Below, piece after piece: positions 1-6,274 of a stretch of DNA of 8,947 bases (positions are counted from its first letter, which is position 1; the number at the start of each line of letters is the position of its first letter). A model generated the notes under the pieces. That model did no database searches and was not told where the DNA came from. It saw only the letters and a list, made by a program, of their open reading frames with translations. A program made the translations under genes and the position numbers. Source of the DNA: Candidatus Omnitrophota bacterium (GTDB lineage: Bacteria; Omnitrophota; Gorgyraeia; Duberdicusellales; 4484-171); assembly GCA_028702365.1 (NCBI GenBank), contig JAQVOZ010000045.1, positions 1 to 8,947 of the forward strand. Direction: 5' to 3'.

Positions 1-595
1 TGATAAAATCAGAATTTTTCAAAAGTTCGGTAAGCTCGACTATCTTAATGCCCAGAGCCTTGGCTACTTCTTCCGAAACAAAAGGATCCATAGCGATAAC
101 TTCCATGCCGAACGCCTGCGCACGTTTGGCAAATTCTTTTCCAATCCTGCCTAAACCAATTATACCTATAGTTTTAGAATATAATTCAACGCCTTTAAAT
201 TTCGAACGTTCCCATAATTTATTCTTAAGTGAAATGTTTGCAAGCGGTATGTTTCTGGCAACAGCAAGCATCATTGCAAATGCATGTTCACAGGTTGATA
301 TGGTGTTACCCCCCGGTGAATTCATTACAATTATGCCTTTCTTGGTGGCCGCGGCAAGGTCTACATTATCAAGGCCTACGCCGGCGCGGCCTATAACTTT
401 AAGGTTATTACCATGTTCAATAATGTCTTTTGTAAATTTAGTATCGCTACGCACAATGGCAGCATTATATTCGCCGATTATTTTTTTAAGCTCTTCCGGA
501 GGTAATTTATATTTGCAGTCAACGGTAAATCCGGCATCTTTAAGAATTTTAACGCCTTCTTCGGATAATTTATCGCACACTATGACCTTAACCAT
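1..595 (-). CDS. serA: D-3-phosphoglycerate dehydrogenase (SerA), N-terminal 198 residues; 3' end outside the window
   Basis: Cytosolic NAD-dependent enzyme that oxidises 3-phosphoglycerate to 3-phosphohydroxypyruvate, the first step of serine synthesis. Reading down from the ATG at 593-595 gives a protein beginning MVKVIVCDKLSEEGVKIL. It contains the 2-hydroxyacid dehydrogenase signature GRAGVGLDNVD (residues 69-79), the PGGNTIS segment (about 94-100), and the Rossmann dinucleotide loop GLGRIG (147-152), followed by an acidic residue (D170) placed to bind the NAD ribose. The catalytic Arg/Glu/His and any C-terminal ACT or ASB regulatory domain lie beyond position 1, so feedback control by serine cannot be judged. 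The start is well supported by AGGAGGT five bases upstream, inside the end of the preceding aminotransferase gene. The two genes overlap by 8 bases (ATGGTTAA), which implies translational coupling. Other hydroxyacid dehydrogenases share this fold, but the motifs and the aminotransferase neighbour favour SerA. Confidence 0.93.
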   Translation of the reverse strand, partial: MVKVIVCDKLSEEGVKILKDAGFTVDCKYKLPPEELKKIIGEYNAAIVRSDTKFTKDIIEHGNNLKVIGRAGVGLDNVDLAAATKKGIIVMNSPGGNTISTCEHAFAMMLAVARNIPLANISLKNKLWERSKFKGVELYSKTIGIIGLGRIGKEFAKRAQAFGMEVIAMDPFVSEEVAKALGIKIVELTELLKNSDFI

Positions 596-1724
596 AAATA
601 ACCTCCTGCAGCTTTGCAACCGAAGCACCTATTTTAAAGTTAGTGTAACCGCTGTCACGAAGTACCTTTTCAAGCAGGGAAAAGCACATTATGAGGTCCT
701 GTTCATTTATCCAGCCCATATGTGCAATCCTAAAAATTTTCTGTTCAAGTTCGCCCTGGCCTGCCGCAATGCTTACCCCGTATTCTTTGCGTAGTTTCTT
801 TACAACATCCTTGGCATTTATTCCGCTGGGGGCAACTATTGCAGTAAGCGATGATGAAGGGCATTTTGAAAAAACCTGCAGGCCTAGAGCTTGCGCCGCA
901 GCCTGTGCCGCAAGCGACATCTTTTTGAAATTAGCCCACATATTCTCGATGCCGTCTTTTTTAACCAAAGCAATGCTTGTTTTTAAGCCTACTATCAAAT
1001 TCACTCCAGGCGTAAATGGCGTATCGTTTTTCTCGTATGCTTTTAAGGCTTTGGCTAAGCTGAAATAATATTTGGGAAGGGTTGATTTCGCCATAAAACC
1101 TTTCGCTTTTTCGCTAACGCTCATAAATGAAAGCCCCGGTGGCAGCATAAAGCCTTTCTGGGAGCCGCTGACAACGATATCAACTCCCCATTCGTCAGTT
1201 AAAAGTGCGTCTTGCCCTAAACCGCTTATCGCATCCACTATCAGCAAAATATTTTTATCTTTAGTCAGGGAGCCTATTCCTTTAATATCGAAAACTGTTG
1301 CGGTCGATGTTTCGCATAAAGTAGTAAATATGCCTTTAATGTCTTTGTTTTCATCTAGTATTTTCTTCACAGCGTCGGCGCTTGGCTCGCTTCCTGAGGC
1401 AACGTCCATCTGGATGGCATCAAGGCCGTAACTTTTAGCTATTTCAGCCCAGCGTTCGCCGAATTTTCCACCAACAATTACAAGAACTTTATCTTTTGCC
1501 GAAAAAAGATTGGTTACTGCCGCTTCCATCGCTCCGGTACCGGAAGAAGCAAAAGTTAAGACAGGATTTTTTGTACAAAAAACATATTTTAACCCTTCAT
1601 TTATTTCTTTAAGTATTTCAATGAATTCATCAGTTCTGTGATGCATTATCTCAGCCGCCAAAGCTTCACGGACTATAGATGGTACAGGAGAAGGACCCGG
1701 AGTCATCAAATATCTACGTTTCAT
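588..1724 (-). CDS. Class V PLP aminotransferase (alanine-glyoxylate/serine-pyruvate type), probable phosphoserine transaminase partner of SerA
   Basis: PLP-dependent fold-type I aminotransferase of 378 residues, full length for the alanine-glyoxylate/serine-pyruvate (PucG-like) group. Visible features are the N-terminal TPGPSPVP (8-15), HHRTDEF (28-34), the phosphate-binding SSGTGAMEAAV (60-70), the pyridine-nitrogen aspartate D164 in VDAISG, the Schiff-base lysine K190 in SGSQKGF, and the substrate-carboxylate arginine R332 in FRIAHMG. The start at 1722-1724 follows AGGAGG at 1729-1734. It overlaps serA by 8 bases, so the two are co-translated. Similar aminotransferase-serA pairs are known from lineages lacking classical SerC, such as Thermotoga. 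The likely reaction is therefore 3-phosphohydroxypyruvate plus an amino donor to phosphoserine. That substrate is inferred from context; alanine-glyoxylate or serine-pyruvate transamination cannot be excluded. No transmembrane segment or signal peptide is visible. Confidence 0.88.
   Translation of the reverse strand: MKRRYLMTPGPSPVPSIVREALAAEIMHHRTDEFIEILKEINEGLKYVFCTKNPVLTFASSGTGAMEAAVTNLFSAKDKVLVIVGGKFGERWAEIAKSYGLDAIQMDVASGSEPSADAVKKILDENKDIKGIFTTLCETSTATVFDIKGIGSLTKDKNILLIVDAISGLGQDALLTDEWGVDIVVSGSQKGFMLPPGLSFMSVSEKAKGFMAKSTLPKYYFSLAKALKAYEKNDTPFTPGVNLIVGLKTSIALVKKDGIENMWANFKKMSLAAQAAAQALGLQVFSKCPSSSLTAIVAPSGINAKDVVKKLRKEYGVSIAAGQGELEQKIFRIAHMGWINEQDLIMCFSLLEKVLRDSGYTNFKIGASVAKLQEVIYG
600..607 (-). 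promoter_or_regulatory. Strong Shine-Dalgarno of serA inside the aminotransferase gene
   Basis: The minus strand reads AGGAGGT at 601-607, five bases before the serA ATG at 593-595. It fixes the serA start and lies within the last codons of the upstream gene, so ribosomes can restart across the 8-base overlap. Confidence 0.7.
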
Positions 1725-1765
1725 TGTTCCTCCTTTCTAAAATATTAATTTGATTGTTAAATTGT

Positions 1766-2368
1766 CTATTTTTTTTGTTTTGTTGAAACAATCACTTCGT
1801 CAACGATACCGTATTCTTTTGCCTCCTGCGCACTCATAAAATAATCCCTGTCGGTATCTTCTTTGACTTTTTCAAGGGACTTTCCCGTATGAGTAACAAG
1901 AATTTCATTTACTTTTTCCCGAAGCCGGAGAATTTCCGTAGTCTGACGGGAAATATCTTCGGCGCTACCCTGGACCCCGCCCCATGGCTGGTGAATCATA
2001 ATCCGTGAGTTAGGGAGAGTAAATCTTTTTCCTTTTGCGCCTGCGCAAAGTAAAAGCGCCCCCATAGAAGAGGCCTGGCCTATGCAATAAGTTGCTACCT
2101 CGCATTTTACAAATTGCATAGTGTCATAGATAGCAAGCCCTGCTGTAATAACTCCGCCAGGGGTGTTTATGTATAAATTTATATCTTTGTTTACGTCCTC
2201 CATCTGTAAAAACAACATCTGCGCTATTATGACATTTGCTATAGCGTCATCGATGGGGGTTCCTACGAAAACTATCCTATCCTTAAGAAGCCGTGAGTAG
2301 ATATCATATGCTCTTTCAACTCTGCCTGACTGTTCAATCACCATTGGAACATACATCTGGTTTTTCAT
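1766..2368 (-). CDS. clpP: ATP-dependent Clp protease proteolytic subunit ClpP
   Basis: Serine protease subunit (200 residues, normal length) that forms the tetradecameric barrel used by ClpX/ClpA-type unfoldases. The triad is intact and lines up with E. coli ClpP at a constant offset of 10: Ser101 in GQASSMGA, His126 in MIHQPWGG, Asp175 in TDRDYF. The N-terminal VPMVIEQ and YDIYSRLLKDRIVF segments, INTPGG (68-72) and the C-terminal EAKEYGIVDEV are typical. A short N-terminal propeptide before about residue 8 is likely. The ATG at 2366-2368 is preceded by AAGGAG with suitable spacing. It lies 34 bp after tig, the classic tig-clpP order. clpX, which commonly comes next, is absent; a serine-biosynthesis gene follows after 41 bp instead. 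The unfoldase partner must therefore be encoded elsewhere. Confidence 0.97.
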   Translation of the reverse strand: MKNQMYVPMVIEQSGRVERAYDIYSRLLKDRIVFVGTPIDDAIANVIIAQMLFLQMEDVNKDINLYINTPGGVITAGLAIYDTMQFVKCEVATYCIGQASSMGALLLCAGAKGKRFTLPNSRIMIHQPWGGVQGSAEDISRQTTEILRLREKVNEILVTHTGKSLEKVKEDTDRDYFMSAQEAKEYGIVDEVIVSTKQKK

Positions 2369-2402
2369 TTTTTGCTCCTTTCTTGCAATTTTCAGGAAGA
2401 GG

Positions 2403-3290
2403 CTACTCGTATTTGGCTATGCTTAGCAAAAATCCCAGCACAACCTCTCCTAAATTATTTTCCGCATTAAGGTTTTCTTTTCTGGCTATCGCTTCCAGAA
2501 TGTAGTATAGCTTTATTTCGTCCTGGGCAAGAGGCTTTAATTTATCTTCGATATCTTTTTTGTATTTTTCGATATCCTCTTCCGGAACATTACGAAGTTT
2601 CAGATTATGTATTTCCCGGTTAACCAGTTCTTTGTGGTAATGCTCTACTTCATTTTGAGGAAGAGCAGCGTCAATAGTTTTCAAAAGATGCTGGCTTATC
2701 TGGCTGTCTATCTTTTTTCTGCGTTCGCGAAGCTTCTCTGCGGAAATCTCGATCCTGACCGCGTCTTTAAACTCCGCTATATCCGCATATCCAGCCCATT
2801 TGCATAATTCATCATCCGTTAAGTCCTTATTCAAGGTTTTTTTAATTCCTTCTTTCAGATTGGTAATTACTTTTTCTATTTCCTCTTCTTTCGTTTCGGC
2901 TTTCTTTTCTTTTATTTTTATTCCGCGATAATCGCCGTCTTTTAACTCTATCTCCGGTTTTGTATCGAATTCTGCCGTAAATACAAGGCTTGTATCTGTA
3001 AGTTCAACATCGTAGATACGCGGAAGGCCCGCTGGATGCAATTTTGCCTCTAAAAGCGCCTTCTCGTAATAGGCCGGAAGCATTTTACGTAAAAATTCTT
3101 CCTTTAAGACCTTTAAATGATGTTTTTCCAGAATTTCAAGAGGTGCGGTGCCGGCCCTGAAGCCGGACACTTTGATATTCTTCCCGATTTCTTTATAAGT
3201 CTCTTTTCTTTCATTTACGAAATCTTCCCCGCTTAACTCTGCCTTTAATATTCTTTTAAGTTTATCTACTTTTTTGATTTCTACTTTCAT
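2403..3290 (-). CDS. tig: Trigger factor, compact form lacking the PPIase domain
   Basis: Ribosome-associated chaperone that binds nascent chains at the exit tunnel. The protein has 295 residues, against about 430 for usual trigger factors. Residues 1 to about 115 match the ribosome-binding domain, with the signature GFRAGTAP at 43-50, the same position as in E. coli; the FRK lysine is alanine here. Residues about 125-150 match the linker helix that normally leads into the FKBP-type PPIase domain. The sequence then passes directly to the segment that normally follows that domain (LTDDELCKWAGYADIAEF, 157-174) and the C-terminal arm region (LPQNEVEHY, 210-218). The PPIase domain (about 95 residues) is thus missing, and a further stretch of about 40 residues appears lost before the terminal GFLLSIAKYE. 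The reading frame is open throughout, so this is not a frameshift product. ATG at 3288-3290, with GGAGGT at 3294-3299; it begins 13 bp after lptB. Domain boundaries come from remembered family alignments. Confidence 0.9.
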   Translation of the reverse strand: MKVEIKKVDKLKRILKAELSGEDFVNERKETYKEIGKNIKVSGFRAGTAPLEILEKHHLKVLKEEFLRKMLPAYYEKALLEAKLHPAGLPRIYDVELTDTSLVFTAEFDTKPEIELKDGDYRGIKIKEKKAETKEEEIEKVITNLKEGIKKTLNKDLTDDELCKWAGYADIAEFKDAVRIEISAEKLRERRKKIDSQISQHLLKTIDAALPQNEVEHYHKELVNREIHNLKLRNVPEEDIEKYKKDIEDKLKPLAQDEIKLYYILEAIARKENLNAENNLGEVVLGFLLSIAKYE

Positions 3291-3303
3291 TTTACCTCCG
3301 ATG

Positions 3304-4026
3304 CTACATGCTAAAGTCTTTGCCTAAATAAATTTCTCTCGACTTGGGGTCATTTATTAAATCATCTGATGTGCCGGAAATAAGAATCCTGCCTTCAGCT
3401 ATCAAGTAAGCTCTGTCGGTTATTGAAAGAGTTTCTCTTACGTTGTGGTCGGTAAGCAAAATTCCTATACCTTTTCGCTTGAGTTCTACGATTATTTCTT
3501 TTGCCTCACCGACGACTATGGGGTCTATTCCGGAGAAAGGTTCATCCAAAAGCAAAAATGACGGGTTAGTTACCAACGCTCTTGTAATTTCCAGGCGCCG
3601 CATTTCTCCGCCGCTTAAAGTGTATGCTTTGTTTTTGCGTAAATGTGAAATATTTAATTCTTTCAATAGCTCTTCCAGCCTTTTAATGCGTTCTATTCTC
3701 GTAAGCGGGAGCATTTCTAGAATCGCCATTATGTTGTCTTCAACTGTCAGTTTTCTGAAAATTGAAGGGTCTTGCGATAAATAACCCATGCCATAGCGTG
3801 CTCGTATGTGTATCGGAAGATTTGTAATATCCTGGTTGTCAAAAAGAATGCTGCCTTCATCCGGAGCAATTATGCCTACAATCATGTAGAAACTTGTAGT
3901 CTTTCCGGCTCCGTTAGGGCCTAAAAGCCCTACGATTTCGCCTCGTTTTACCGAAAGCGAAACCCCGCGGACAACGGATTTAGTTCCGTACGACTTAGAA
4001 AGGTTGTTTACTTCCAGGAGTTTCAT
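3304..4026 (-). CDS. lptB: LPS export ABC transporter ATP-binding protein LptB
   Basis: Cytoplasmic ATPase of the LptB2FG transporter that drives LPS extraction from the inner membrane. It has 240 residues, normal for the family. Motifs in order: Walker A GPNGAGKT (36-43), Q-loop Gln85 in GYLSQDPSIF, signature LSGGE (137-141), Walker B LLLDEP (158-163) with catalytic Glu162, and the switch His194 in TDHNV. The stretch IHIRARYGMGYLSQ is characteristic of LptB rather than of amino-acid-type (LivG/LivF) ATPases, the nearest alternative. The start at 4024-4026 lies inside the end of the lptC/lptA-like gene (32-base overlap). No good Shine-Dalgarno is seen there, only A-rich sequence, which suggests translation is coupled to the upstream gene. 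lptF and lptG are not in the window. Downstream, tig begins 13 bp after the TAG stop. Confidence 0.96.
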   Translation of the reverse strand: MKLLEVNNLSKSYGTKSVVRGVSLSVKRGEIVGLLGPNGAGKTTSFYMIVGIIAPDEGSILFDNQDITNLPIHIRARYGMGYLSQDPSIFRKLTVEDNIMAILEMLPLTRIERIKRLEELLKELNISHLRKNKAYTLSGGEMRRLEITRALVTNPSFLLLDEPFSGIDPIVVGEAKEIIVELKRKGIGILLTDHNVRETLSITDRAYLIAEGRILISGTSDDLINDPKSREIYLGKDFSM

Positions 4027-4660
4027 CTTTTTTAGAAAAATAAATCAGACGCGGGCTACCTTCAAGAACTACGTTTTTACTTTCTCCCGTATATGTAGCC
4101 TTGTCAGCGAAAGCAATGTTATTATCCTTAACTATTTTCACGTGCCCCTCAGCTACGATTTTCATTTTGGTTTTATCCTTTGTATCGAAATAAACCGTGG
4201 CTTTGTCCGAGAAAAGCTTGCCTTGCGGGTTGTCAACGACAACGTTTTTGTTAAAAACAGCTATGCCATCGGTGTATCTCATCTCGAGCGGCCCCGTGCA
4301 AGTTACCGTAACAAAAGTGCCGTCTTTATTGGGTATTTTGAGCTCTACATTGTCCTGTAAATCGGCATTTTTTGTTTCTTTATCGACTGTTGCTTTTTCG
4401 GATTTTACAAGAATCGTATCTTTATCGGAGTAATACTTTGCCTCCATATTATTAATGTCAACATACTTATCATGTAGCACCGCTTCCGTTCCTTTTACTT
4501 CCCAATCCTTGGAGCCGTCCTCTTTGACATTAGAAAGATAAAAATCCTTTATTTTCTGCTCCGAACCGGCCTCTAAACTTGCCGGCGCGGTTGCTTCCGC
4601 AAAAAGAGAAAAAGGCAAAGCCAGAGAAATTAATAATAGGTAGATTTTTTTTGTTTGCAT
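3995..4660 (-). CDS. Periplasmic LPS-transport protein, OstA-type; probable LptC-LptA combined protein
   Basis: Secreted protein of 221 residues. The N-terminus has a signal peptide: basic MQTKK, a hydrophobic core to about residue 20, and a likely type I cleavage site AEA|T after residue 23 (no lipobox). Residues about 36-110 resemble LptC: a strand carrying DGSKDWEVKGTEA, then beta repeats ending in LQDNVEL. Residues about 113-208 resemble the LptA/OstA N-terminal repeat: GPLEMRYTDGIAVFNKNVVV, then KLFSDKATVYF, IVAEGHVKIV, FADKATY and NVVLEGSPRLIYF. One beta-jellyroll chain would carry LPS from LptB2FG towards the outer-membrane LptD. Its position directly before lptB, with a 32-base overlap, supports this role. 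Start ATG at 4658-4660, with GAGGAAA just upstream. It could simply be a long LptA-like protein; membership of the OstA/LptC superfamily is firm, the split into two units is inference. Confidence 0.8.
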   Translation of the reverse strand: MQTKKIYLLLISLALPFSLFAEATAPASLEAGSEQKIKDFYLSNVKEDGSKDWEVKGTEAVLHDKYVDINNMEAKYYSDKDTILVKSEKATVDKETKNADLQDNVELKIPNKDGTFVTVTCTGPLEMRYTDGIAVFNKNVVVDNPQGKLFSDKATVYFDTKDKTKMKIVAEGHVKIVKDNNIAFADKATYTGESKNVVLEGSPRLIYFSKKDETPGSKQPF

Positions 4661-4694
4661 TGTTTATTTCCTCAAAACAACATGAAGACCATTT

Positions 4695-4722
4695 ACTATA
4701 CCAGATTACAATTCAAAGTCAA
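4695..4722 (-). promoter_or_regulatory. Sigma-70-type promoter with extended -10 before the lptC/lptA-like gene
   Basis: On the minus strand the -35 box is TTGACT (4717-4722) and the -10 box is TATAGT (4695-4700), separated by 16 bp. The TGG just before the -10 gives the extended -10 TGnTATA form. Transcription would begin near 4688, leaving a 5' leader of about 27 nt with the GAGGAAA ribosome site, which ends at the ATG at 4658-4660. It lies in the widest intergenic gap of the window (4661-4731), so it probably gives the lptC/A-lptB-tig-clpP segment its own transcription start. Found by eye; no transcript data. Confidence 0.6.
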
Positions 4723-4731
4723 CAATAAACC

Positions 4732-5265
4732 CTATTTTCTGGGGCTTTTTACAATCTCAATGACTCTTTCTTCAAGATGTTGAGCTTTAAATATAAATTC
4801 GACTACTTCCCTTACTGCTCCCTGGCCGCCTCCTTTAACAGTAACATAGGACGCGTATTTTTTAACCATTTGCGGCGCATCAGAAACTGTAACGGCAATT
4901 CCCACGCGTTCCATAAGGCCGATGTCTATAAGGTCGTCGCCCATGAAACAGATATTTTCCGGCTTTACTTTATATTTAGAAGAAATTCTGGAAAGAACGC
5001 TTTCTTTGGGCAGTATCCCTCCTATAACTTCACTAACGTGCATATCTTTTGCGCGCCTGCGCACAACAGCGGAACTTTTTGCCGTTAAGAAAACAGTTTT
5101 AATTCCTACTTTATCCAGGAGGAAAATTCCAAGCCCGTCCTTAACGTTAAAAATTTTCAACTCTCTTCCTTTATCGTCGTAAATAATTTCTCCTTTGGTC
5201 AGTACGCCATCAACATCAAGTATCAGCAATTTAATTTTTTTAAATAAACCAATTTTTTTATTCAT
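4732..5265 (-). CDS. kdsC: 3-deoxy-D-manno-octulosonate 8-phosphate phosphatase KdsC
   Basis: Cytosolic HAD-family (C0 subclass, capless) phosphatase that converts Kdo-8-phosphate to Kdo. From the ATG at 5263-5265 the protein is 177 residues, typical for KdsC. Motif I is ILDVDGVLT with Asp17 (nucleophile) and Asp19 (acid/base). Motif II is FLTAKSS with Thr61. Motif III is the lysine in GILPKES (Lys87). Motif IV is FMGDDLID with Asp110 and Asp111 for Mg2+. The C-terminal GGGQGAVREV (about 145-154) is a KdsC hallmark. Motif II usually reads TGRxS; here it is TAKSS, an unusual variation. An upstream TTG at 5311-5313 would add 16 residues and overlap kdsD by 20 bases. I prefer the ATG because it gives the family's usual N-terminus, though it lacks a clear Shine-Dalgarno. 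The gap to kdsD is 28 bp. Confidence 0.93.
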   Translation of the reverse strand: MNKKIGLFKKIKLLILDVDGVLTKGEIIYDDKGRELKIFNVKDGLGIFLLDKVGIKTVFLTAKSSAVVRRRAKDMHVSEVIGGILPKESVLSRISSKYKVKPENICFMGDDLIDIGLMERVGIAVTVSDAPQMVKKYASYVTVKGGGQGAVREVVEFIFKAQHLEERVIEIVKSPRK

Positions 5266-5293
5266 TTTGCAGATTTTTTTGTTTTTAAGCTGG

Positions 5294-6274
5294 TTATAAT
5301 ATCCCTGCGGCAATCAAATCCTGGACATCAAGCATTCCGACCGGGCAATAGTCTTTGTCTACTACAGGCACTTCATCAATTTTCTTTCCTTCAAGAACCT
5401 TTAATGCTTGAGATGCCAAATCATCATCCTTAACTACTACCGGGTTTTTCGTCATTACATCTTTTACTTTTTTTCTTAGCAAATTCGGATAACATTCCAG
5501 GTTCCTGCGAAGGTCTCCGTCGGTAAATATGCCGACAAGTTTATTGGACCCATCAACGACAGAAGCCGCGCCGGCGTGAGCAGAAGTTATTTTTACAAGA
5601 ACGTCCTTAACCAGCGTGTCGTCTCTTACTTTCGGATTGAACCTTTTTTTACGCATAATATCTTTTACTTTAAGAAGAAGTTTTCTCCCCAAGGAGCCTC
5701 TCGGATGGAAAAATGCAAAATCTTTTTCTTTGAAACCTTTTATTTTTTGAAGCACAACAGACACTGCATCGCATGCAGCAAGCATTGCCGTAGTTGAAGT
5801 CGTAGGCGCCAAACCCAGCGGGCAGGCCTCTTTATCTATTTTTACATTTATAAACCCGTCAACATAACGGCTTAAGCTCGAGCGTAAGTTCCCTGTAATT
5901 GCTATTATTTTTGCGCCAATCTGGCGGATAAAAGGAATAAGGTTTTTTACTTCTTCGGTTTCCCCGCTGTAAGACAATACAACCACTACGTCTTTTTCTT
6001 CAATCCTTCCAAGGTCGCCGTGAACGGCTTCCGCGGCATGCAGCCAGAAGCTGGATGTTCCGGTTGAAGAAAGCGTTGCCGAAAATTTTTGCCCGATTAT
6101 CCCGGTTTTACCCATGCCGGTTACAACTATTTTACCTTTGCAATTCGAAAGTATACGTATGGCGTTTAAGAAATTTTCATCTAAGCTGTGTTCGATGCTC
6201 TTAATACCTTCTGCTTCTATGGAAAGCACTTCTTTAGCCCAACCAACTATTTCCTTTGATTTAAATCTGTCCAT
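5294..6274 (-). CDS. kdsD: Arabinose-5-phosphate isomerase (KdsD/KpsF), SIS domain plus two CBS domains
   Basis: Cytosolic aldo-keto isomerase converting ribulose-5-phosphate to arabinose-5-phosphate, the precursor of Kdo. From the ATG at 6272-6274 it has 326 residues, the usual length. The SIS domain (about 40-180) contains TGMGKTG with Lys56, EAVHGDLG with His85, SYSGETEEV (102-110) with Glu108, KEACPLGLAPT with Glu149, and FHPRGSLGRKL with His190. These sit at a constant offset from the E. coli KdsD active-site residues. Two CBS domains follow (about 206-260 and 271-326), the first with GIFTDGDLRR. The ATG lies 4 bases after AAAGGTG; the TTG just before it is a poor alternative. It overlaps the end of kdsA by 14 bases, so the two are probably translationally coupled. 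Confidence 0.96.
   Translation of the reverse strand: MDRFKSKEIVGWAKEVLSIEAEGIKSIEHSLDENFLNAIRILSNCKGKIVVTGMGKTGIIGQKFSATLSSTGTSSFWLHAAEAVHGDLGRIEEKDVVVVLSYSGETEEVKNLIPFIRQIGAKIIAITGNLRSSLSRYVDGFINVKIDKEACPLGLAPTTSTTAMLAACDAVSVVLQKIKGFKEKDFAFFHPRGSLGRKLLLKVKDIMRKKRFNPKVRDDTLVKDVLVKITSAHAGAASVVDGSNKLVGIFTDGDLRRNLECYPNLLRKKVKDVMTKNPVVVKDDDLASQALKVLEGKKIDEVPVVDKDYCPVGMLDVQDLIAAGIL

Noticed and set aside
1740..1770. Possible promoter before the aminotransferase (TAGACA and TAATAT on the minus strand)
   Set aside because: Spacing is only about 15 bp and the region is simply AT-rich; a match of this quality is expected by chance.
2369..2402. Possible terminator between tig and clpP
   Set aside because: No GC-rich inverted repeat followed by a T run is present; the other intergenic gaps also lack one.
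5266..5313. TTG start for kdsC giving 193 residues
   Set aside because: It adds 16 residues unlike the KdsC N-terminus and overlaps kdsD. The ATG at 5263-5265 gives the family length, although its ribosome site is weak.
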